The notes beneath the pieces were generated by a model. That model ran no database searches. It was not told where the DNA came from and saw only the letters and a program-made list of their open reading frames with translations. From positions 2,763,549 to 2,827,548 of the forward strand of contig NC_066850.1 in assembly GCF_001640805.2 (NCBI RefSeq): a stretch of 64,000 nucleotides of DNA, written 5' to 3'. Source of the stretch: Lates calcarifer. Its lineage: Eukaryota > Chordata > Actinopteri > Centropomidae. Made by a program: the position numbers and the translations under genes. Shown one piece after another: positions 56,872-64,000 of this stretch; position 1 is the first letter of the stretch, and every line of letters begins with the position of its first letter.

Positions 56872-57050
56872 AAGAAGTTTTGGGAAATCTGCTTATTCAA
56901 TGTAAATTTTAAGTTGGATTAACGTAATATAACTCTTGTCTGAGTCAAGCTAGCTGTTATTTCCTCCCGTTTTCAGTCTTTATGCTAAGCTAAGCTAACA
57001 GCTGCTATAGTTGGCCTTAAAGAAATTCTTTGTGTTGCAGGTTTTCTTTA
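56872..57050. repeat. Second GCTAAGCTAAGCTAA-type dispersed repeat
   Basis: Contains AAGTTTTGGGAAATCTGCTT, GAGTCAAGCTAGCTG and CAGTCTTTATGCTAAGCTAA, then CAGCTGCTATAGTTGGCC. The order of blocks matches the common fish element better than the copy at 7225-7372. Confidence 0.55.
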
Positions 57051-58734
57051 TAAACTTTCTTCACAGAAGTAGGTGAAATGAATTATTTTATTTTCTGAGA
57101 ATCATCCTTTGACAAAGAGCTGTTAAGATATATTTGTATTATTCTCTTTCTAATCTGATAAATTTCCCCCAAATACCATTACGTTACAAATCACTTCCAC
57201 ATGATTAACACTCAAACCACATACAATTGTAAAAGACTGCCTGCAGCTATAGGATATGTGCAGGGTTAGCTTCCTAATGGGCTCTCTGTCGTGCCCTTTG
57301 TTTTTCTTTATTCTACAATGAATCAGTAACATTTGAATGAAAAGAGGCGAATCATTTTTAATCCAAGCACAAGACCCACCGTGACAGTTCCCCAGCACAT
57401 CGTCTTCTGACCCGAGTCACATTGTACTGTGTGACTGTTGTTTTACAAGCACGCTAATGTATTCAAAGGGCAGTGACCGTGGAGGGGAGACAATGGGCTT
57501 AATGACTGCATAACCAACTGTAACATACAGCACAGGATTAAGGGTGGAGAGGGGGGGTACACACCAAAACACACACACACAGCACTGTGGACAACAAGAA
57601 GAGGATTAGGAATTTAACGTAGAACAATAAATACAGGTCAGACAGCTGACAAAACAGGAGAGATCATGCTGCTGAGGCCTCATTGTCTTCTGTCAAATAT
57701 GATAGATTAGTAGGGCATTAGGGAACTGGAGCACAACCCTAATTTAACTATTAAGTTTCATGAGGGGATACCTAAAATAACTCTGCATTTAAGGGTTTGT
57801 GCTTTGTGTCAATGGAGGAGCAGGTCATCCAGCAACTGTCATCACATCTTTCTGTGTTTTTTTAGGGACTGTATGAAAATTACTTGGAAGGGAAGTGGGG
57901 TCAGAACTCTCAACTCTTCCTCCCAAACTCAATAACTTTCATATGGTTCTTTACCGTTCAGAATCCAAGTAAACTAAGTCCAAAATTGAAAATTATTGTT
58001 TGTTTTTTTGCATTTGAGGAAACTTTTATTTGCTTTGAGCCTCGTGCTGAACTGCCTTGAACTTTTGCCAAACCCCCCCACACATGTGAAAATACTGTTT
58101 TCCAACCAAGAAACATTCCATAGTGGCGACGTAATTACCTCAGTCGTCACACACTGCACACACAAACAATGACCGCTCCACGGTCGCCGCTACCTGCTTT
58201 GCATCTCATAAACTGCAGCAGAAACGTTGCTTGTGCTCGCAGTGTCGGAGCTGAGAAAACATGACTTGAATGAGATCGTCCAGGCACAGACGAGGGTGTA
58301 AAAATAGCAAGTGCATGTCTAAAACCTGAAATAACCTGAGAGGGGCGTTGGTCAGCTAGCAGAGGGCCTCTCAGATGACTCTTATGTTATGTCACTGAAA
58401 AGCTATGCAGCAATAAGACTTCTCCCTGTAACAGAGAGGCGGTGTAATAATAGGAAAGACAAGAACTTATATTTCACAATTTATAATAGGGAGGGAGAAC
58501 CAACAGTGTGTCATAATATTTAAGGAAAAAAGAAATGTTATCACGACCTGTGTAGGAAGGGAGCCGGGAGGCAAGTGACGTAGTAAGGAAGAGCTACTGA
58601 GCAGTCGTTCAAGGACGGAAAATAAAGACAAACAAGAGTTTGAGGGAAAAATACATAAAAGAAAGGAGTGAAATTTAACACTGATGCTCACTGAGTGCAC
58701 TTTAGGGAGACAAATTCCTCCCTCATCACTTCAG

Positions 58735-58970
58735 ATTTTATCATTATCTTAATTGATCTGCTCATTAGTCTCCACTAATTGATTAATCATTGAAGTTTCA
58801 TTGAAAACACTCATCTTGATTTCTGAATGTCCAGAGTCTAAATGCCAAAGATATTCAGTTTATTACTGAGCATGTAAGGGCCTGACACTGGGATGTGTTC
58901 TTCTTCTTAAATCATCTAACATGTTGGTGATTAATTATCTGTCAGTTAATTAATCCTTTCTGTCCTGTTC
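58735..58970 (+). repeat. Degenerate copy of the AATCGATTAAT-family repeat
   Basis: Contains CACTAATTGATTAATCATTG and AAAGATATTCAGTTTATTAC and ends GTTAATTAATCC, parallel to the copy at 5021-5302. It lies about 0.5 kb upstream of the predicted cdkn1a promoter. Confidence 0.45.
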
Positions 58971-59207
58971 ATCATTAGACATCAGACCAGTGCTTTCTAA
59001 TCCGAGGTACATCAAACCAGAAAAAGTTCTAAATGTGAAATTCTCATGTGCCTTTGTTTTCAACACAGCTTCATCTGAATGTGATTTATTTTTGTAACGT
59101 GGGTCAATTAAGAAACGGTTTCAGATAGAAAGAGAAATGTCAGTGTTTCTTCCTCACTTCTCTTAGTGACTGAATGCCCACAGCCATGCGCTCACTCTTT
59201 ACTACTT

Positions 59208-59538
59208 TATAAACCTTAATATATAACCAAATGGGGATGTGGTAAATCTGCAGAAGTCAAAATGGAGTTGGCTTTCCCGCTCACGTTGCAGCTCAACGTG
59301 ACTTGAGGATGTGGGCGCGGTGCCAAAACAAAACGTGATGCAAGCACTACACGAGAATGTGTGTCACATTTGAGCGAGAAGGGGAAATGGCCGCCATTGC
59401 CAAGATATTTGACCTACTTCTGATCGCTCTGAGGAAGAAGTGAAGCACAAGGGGCGCAGCGGAGTGAAGGAGCAACAGGTTTGGAGCAGGAGCGCGCAGA
59501 GAGAAGCAGAGGATTTCAGCGTAATTCATGAAAACAGG
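59208..59538 (+). promoter_or_regulatory. cdkn1a: Predicted cdkn1a promoter and non-coding first exon
   Basis: A TATAAA is at 59208-59213, a GC-box-like GGGCGCGG near 59314, and a purine-rich, CpG-bearing stretch leads to a strong donor (GTAAGA) after 59538. The coding exon begins after an acceptor at 62161, so 59539-62161 is the first intron (2.6 kb). An 18-codon ORF with strong Kozak context lies inside the predicted exon (59387-59443). The start site is uncertain: the TATA box would give a leader of about 300 nt, while a TATA-less start near 59340-59380 is also possible. Confidence 0.5.
59387..59443 (+). CDS. Candidate upstream ORF in the cdkn1a leader
   Basis: An ATG with A at -3 and G at +4 opens MAAIAKIFDLLLIALRKK and then a stop, all within the predicted non-coding first exon. 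The 18-residue peptide is strikingly amphipathic: a hydrophobic centre with a cationic RKK end. Its Kozak context looks at least as good as that of the main start. It would be relevant only if transcription begins upstream of 59387. Confidence 0.4.
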   Translation: MAAIAKIFDLLLIALRKK

Positions 59539-62165
59539 GTAAGAAACTACTTATTAATGCAATTCACATTTTAGAAACATGCAGTGTAACAGCTTTAAAT
59601 GCATTTCTATGACTTTGTTCCTTCTCGTGCATCTTGGTTGTTTTGCTGAGCGCAGCTGCAGCTTGTGCTGCGTTTAATTGTCATTAGAATTTACGATCTC
59701 GTTGTTTATCCTTTGGCTGAGCTCCAACAATGACTGTTTTGGTGGAAACCACGTGACTGACTCCTCTAGTAGGACGTCCCCTCTCGTCTTTTGAGTCCAT
59801 AACAAACAAGTCGCAGATAAGGGGACGAGAACAACCCTCCCGTGGGTCGGGTCTACTAAAACTCCTCAACGTGACACTGTTTATTTCCACGGGGGCTGTC
59901 GGGGACTTTCATTCCTCTGTCACTGGATGAATTGTGCGTCGTTTGTGGACGAAACGCTCAAACAGCTAAACTCCGTTTTTGAAAACTTTGAGATTCAGAC
60001 GCTGATGGTAAGAGGAAAATACTTTTTTTTTTTTTTTAAACTTGTCACTGGTTATAGTATTTTTTATTTGCTCACATATTTTCTGAAGTCGCTTGTTTGG
60101 GTTTAGTTTCAGGGGATTTTCATCGCTTTGCTGCGCATCGATAAATCGGTTCTAAGAGTTGATGCCGGTGAAGATGTCAGCGGACTCTTGCTGTTGTTTG
60201 TGATGTGAAAGTGAACATTGTGTGGCTGTTGTGTGTGTAATACAGTAGTAATGTATGTTGTCAGGCTGCGGACTGTTTGTATGCCGCATCTCATTGACCC
60301 ACATCCTCAATGAGTGAAACTGCGTCACCAAGTTTTTGCTCCAGACTTTACGCGTTTTATGAATCGTTAAGTTAAACTTCCTCGTGCTGTTTTATCAATC
60401 ATTGCTCGGTGGTTTTTAGGGTTGCATTAGTAGTTTGTGCATTTCTAACTGTAGTGTTTTTTTTTTGGGAGAGTTTGGGTAAAATGTTGCGGGGTTTTCA
60501 CTCGGTGTTTTTCTGGAAGAGGGGACCCCGACCACTGTGGAAACCCGACCTGCTTACCGCGCCCACTTCATTCTCGACGCAAACAACTTTCACTCGGAGT
60601 CTTGAGCAGCCCTGTCGGTGAAAGAGAGCAATTGTGGTTTTGGTTTTAATGTTTTATGTTGTCCCAGTAAGTCTCGTTGATATTTATCCAACTGCGAAGG
60701 AAATCTAAACGAGGAAATAGAAGCTGAATCTATAATTAATAGAGATTAGACCAAAGTACGCACTCAGGAAAATGTTTGAATTGGTCGCCTGCTGCGGTTT
60801 CCAACACATGGGCTGTAACAGTTTATATGGGGAGACAGACATCGTAAAATTCTGAGTTATTTGACTTGTGAAAGTGCTCTTTCTAACTATACATTATCTG
60901 TGTGTCAAACAATTGCACAACACAGTAAATCCCCCTCCTCCCCCTCCAGCCTCTGGCCTCTTATTTCTGACTTCAGGCTGATGTGGTGCCATGTTGGTAT
61001 CTCACTGCACATCTCTCCTTTCTGCGTTTTAACCGGTAAAACCTTACAGATGACTCAGTCATCTACAGAGTAATCCACCTCATGAAGTAAATATAATATA
61101 TATGTAGCTGAGAGTTTGTCTTGGATCCTGTTATTTGACTAAATACACTCATCTGGGGATGATGATTATTATTTTCATACAGTTTTTCTGTAAACTAGAT
61201 TTTGGTACATGGCTGGATTAATCCTGGATTAATTAATGAGCTATGCCTGACCCCACCCCCTTTAAGATCCCACCCACCTGTCCTCACTAAGTAACTTTAA
61301 AACTGGATCACATGTAAATGTGTTTAGATAAATGCAACGTGAAATCCTAACGTTTATTTAAATATTAGTTATTAAGGTTACGTTCTAACACAAGACAAAT
61401 GATAACAGCACCTCACCAGTTTAGTTTGTATCGTCTGTTAGTGATGTAGTCTTTACATTACATTAGTAGTAGGGCCATATATCTCTGTAGTAGTTACTGC
61501 CCATCCCAGAAAGCTCCTCTCAGTTTTTACTGCCTGCACACAGCTGATAAAGCACTGAGCCGTCAGCTTAGTCGAGTCAAACAGAGGCAGCAGTGGATGT
61601 GCTTGTTCCCCACCTGCATGTAAAATGTTGTCTGGCTCTGACTCTATGGAGATAATGCTTGTTGTGAAGGGAGAAAAAAAATCAACCACCAGTGTGGAAA
61701 AGTATCAAAATTCAACAGTATCAGTCTAATTAAATGTGTCAGATGGAGAATGCCCAAAACATTCCTCACAAGTGGCCGACACAGGCCTTCTCTCTGCGTG
61801 ACCTGCTGACCTCTACTGTCGACCTTTGACTGGCAGACACCAGAGCAGGTGGAGGATCGGGTTTGTGCTGACACGGCAGGGCAGCGAATGTTGGTGGAGA
61901 TTTATTTGGTGTTGGTTCAGTTACCTGTTGCTGTAGTAATTACTCAGCGAGTCAGGGCACACGTGGATTTGATCACATAAAACACAAAGACGCCCAAGAG
62001 GGCAGGTAATGTGTTTGGAGGGGGGGGTGAGCATTTAATAGCTTGTATGAGTGTGTGTGTAAAACCACAGATCACACCTCATTGAAACTCTGCAGGTCTG
62101 ACAGAGCCAGCACTCAACCTCTGCCCTTCCTCTAACACCGTGTGTGTTTGTTCTCTGATAGGGAC

Positions 62166-62839
62166 ATGGCCATGGCCTCTCCATCAGCATCAATCGCAGG
62201 ACCAGCTACGGTATCTGAGCTCTCCCGCCTGGGGGGCATCGAGGCCTTGAATCTGAAGGTGGGACCGGCGCGGCGGAACCTCTTCGGGCCCGTGGACCAC
62301 CAGCAGCTGCAGCAGGACTTCCAGAGGCTTCTCTGCATGAGCGTGGAGGTGGCCAACAAGCGGTGGAACTTCGATTTCCAGACCGACGTGCCGGGGGAGG
62401 GCGCCAACATCGAGTGGGAGGAGCTCAAGTGCCAGGACGTGCCGGCGTTTTACCGCAGCTGCATGGTGAGGCCGGCAGCGCGGAGTCCTGGCGTCGCAGG
62501 GATGGCGAAGAGCACGTGGCGGACGTCGTCTTCATCAGGCGAGGGTTCCCCGATGTCCAGCAGCTCATCCGGGTCTGGGTCTGGCGATGAGTACCTTGAG
62601 GTGACTACCAGGGGGTGCTACAGGATTCAACGGTCAGGGAAACGCAGACAGTCCGCCATCACAGGTCAGTCCACGGAATATCTTGGTTAAAAAAATAATC
62701 TTTTTGGAAATCCTCTTATTCGTATTCTTGCACAGTTAGATGAGAATATTGACACCACTCGTCTTTTTTCCCCTCCACAGATTTCTTCAAGGTGAAGAAG
62801 AGGAGGCTTCTGCATTACAAAGCCTCTTCCAGGCAGTAG
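62166..62839 (+). CDS. cdkn1a: Cyclin-dependent kinase inhibitor, p21/CDKN1A-like
   Basis: Coding exons 62166-62664 and 62781-62839 encode 185 aa. The start is the first ATG after the acceptor (MAMASPS); a second in-frame ATG is two codons later. The CDI domain spans about residues 34-100: cyclin-binding RRNLFGPVD, the CDK-binding stretch WNFDFQTDVPGEG..EWEEL, and VPAFYR, whose Tyr matches the ATP-pocket tyrosine helix. After a Ser-rich linker comes a PCNA-interacting PIP box, QSAITDFF, with the TD pair and a basic residue at +4 that define a CRL4-Cdt2 degron. A second cyclin-binding KKRRLL follows near the end. A C-terminal PIP box of this kind is the hallmark of p21 rather than p27 or most p57. 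The intron splits the PIP box after Thr. The protein inhibits CDK2/cyclin and PCNA in the nucleus. Fish also have a divergent cdkn1d, so the paralogue call is slightly uncertain. Confidence 0.88.
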
Positions 62840-64000
62840 GAAAGCACAACAAGACCCAGTGGAGGATCACCAAGTGGTCCACATCCCCTCCACACGTCAC
62901 CTCACATAGATATGTCTCATATCATATGTATATATGTAGCAATTTGTAACTGACTGTCCACAAGCTCGTACAGCTTGGGCTTAAAAAACTCCTCTGACAC
63001 CACATACCTTTAGTTCTCAGCACAAGGAAGCTACAGTTTTCCTAGTTAACCAAGCTCGGACGCTAGAAACGGTTTTTGTGGATAAATAGAAATATTATAT
63101 ATATATACTGTATATATTCTATATACTGTTTTCCTCAGTTGACTATACTGTGAAATCATTTTGAATGCACTCTTTCAGGAAATACCAGAAAACGGGCTTT
63201 AGTTCTGCGAGGGTAATTTTCTTCTGAACGGGCCTCTGATAGTGTTCGACCTCAGTCCTCGACCTTTTTCTTTTCTCCCTCTCGCTAAAAGTCATGGGAG
63301 GTTTCGATTAGATGAGTTTCTATTCCTGGCCTCGCATCTCACTTAGCCTTTAGTCCGAAAAAAGCTGGAGGTGAATCAGGGGTCAAAACCTCACCCGGGG
63401 TTCAAAAATTTTAGCAGCATGGCTGTGATTAGCACCAGGGTTAAAGGTCAACGGTGGAGGTTTAGCAATGAGGTAAAGTGACTTAATTTTTTTGAATAAT
63501 AATAGAAATGTTCCATGTTTGACTATTTATTTATTATTCACGATGCTAGATCATCGTCTAAATAAAATAAAGATTTTAAAAAAGCAATGTGTAAAGCGAG
63601 GTAAGATAAGGTGTTAGTGGAAACCTGTGCCATTGCCCCCAAATTATGCCTTCGACTATAAGTCATTATGGCTGATATACACTCCACCGTTGCCACTTAA
63701 AAGTATTGGCCATATATATTTTACACCATCACAACATAGCAAAAGACGTACTAACTGCAAACTATCTTCTGTTTTTGCTTTGTATTATTTGCATAATGGG
63801 GTTGTAAAAATCAAATTTTTGGCGACAGACCAGAACATACCTTATTTAGCTGTATGTTTTTATCAGCTTTATGCTTTTAATAATGTAGCATTTTCTACTC
63901 TTTGTCTTCATGTGACGTCCACCTTCTGGTTTTCAACACGCCTCTTTTCTCCATGAAGGGAACGTAGTGTTTAATCACTGTGCTGCAGCTCAGAGGAATC
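62840..64000 (+). other. cdkn1a: cdkn1a 3' UTR and downstream flank
   Basis: The AT-rich sequence after the stop codon contains a Pumilio-type element TGTATATA at 63109-63116, inside an (AT)n stretch. Overlapping AATAAA signals start near 63561 and probably end the transcript. No further gene is recognised up to the window end. Confidence 0.5.
63561..63571 (+). terminator. cdkn1a: Poly(A) signals of cdkn1a
   Basis: Two overlapping AATAAA hexamers (AATAAAATAAA) about 720 bp after the stop codon are the best candidate end of the cdkn1a mRNA. Confidence 0.5.

Larger units (their letters stand above)
49730..59200. other. Gene-poor interval upstream of cdkn1a
   Basis: No coding exon is recognised in about 9.5 kb. 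It contains a 15-bp inverted repeat (51897-51933), a CA microsatellite (55438-55468), a C homopolymer near 55642-55652, a GCTAAGCTAA-type dispersed repeat (about 56872-57050) and an AATTGATTAAT-type repeat (about 58735-58970). The longest ORF (54821-55321, 166 codons) is Ser/Thr/Pro-rich low-complexity translation without a recognisable domain. Regulatory elements for cdkn1a may lie here, but none can be named. Confidence 0.5.

Noticed and set aside
58252..58320. CATG-centred half-sites considered as p53 response elements for cdkn1a
   Set aside because: Each has at least one mismatch to RRRCWWGYYY and no properly spaced second half-site was found.

Overview
This is vertebrate nuclear DNA, almost certainly from a teleost and probably a spiny-rayed (percomorph) fish. 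The genes have many short exons with GT/AG introns and encode vertebrate-specific families. Short CA, TG and GA microsatellites are dense. Degenerate dispersed repeats of the kind common in percomorph genomes are present (AATCGATTAAT-rich elements and GCTAAGCTAAGCTAA elements). I saw no bacterial features, CRISPR array, tRNA or rRNA.

Layout. (1) 1-29604, minus strand: ahcyl2 (long-IRBIT, S-adenosylhomocysteine-hydrolase-like 2). Twelve coding exons are readable; the C-terminal part lies beyond the left edge. Intron 1 is 21.3 kb and contains a candidate alternative first coding exon at 27379-27588. (2) 31260-35980, minus: complete tmem209 (14 coding exons, 555 aa) with a 5' non-coding exon near 36341. 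(3) 37734-41424, minus: complete prdm4 (10 coding exons, 889 aa) with two 5' non-coding exons. (4) 42911-43456, plus: ascl4-like bHLH gene, head to head with prdm4 and preceded by a small leader intron. (5) 46589-49416, minus: a four-exon, 170-aa suppressor-APC-domain gene closest to SAPCD1. (6) 62166-62839, plus: cdkn1a-like CDK inhibitor (p21 type, 185 aa) with a non-coding exon ending at 59538. About 10 kb between genes 5 and 6 has no recognisable gene.

How the genes relate. They do not form a pathway. ahcyl2 controls ion transport and IP3 signalling, tmem209 encodes a nuclear-envelope/membrane protein, prdm4 and ascl4 are transcription factors, the SAPCD gene is a small coiled-coil protein, and cdkn1a arrests the cell cycle. 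The order is a syntenic composite: in human AHCYL2 and TMEM209 lie on 7q32, PRDM4 and ASCL4 are neighbours on 12q23, and SAPCD1 and CDKN1A lie on 6p21.

Most notable non-gene signals: UG/CA microsatellites framing exons 3 and 4 of ahcyl2; a perfect 20-bp hairpin downstream of ascl4 with AATAAA on both strands; upstream ORFs in the prdm4 and cdkn1a leaders; a polyglutamine expansion in PRDM4; and paired ETS, ZNF143-like and NRF1 promoter motifs. Exon boundaries were assigned by hand from splice sites, reading-frame continuity and remembered human family sequences. No alignment or search was run.
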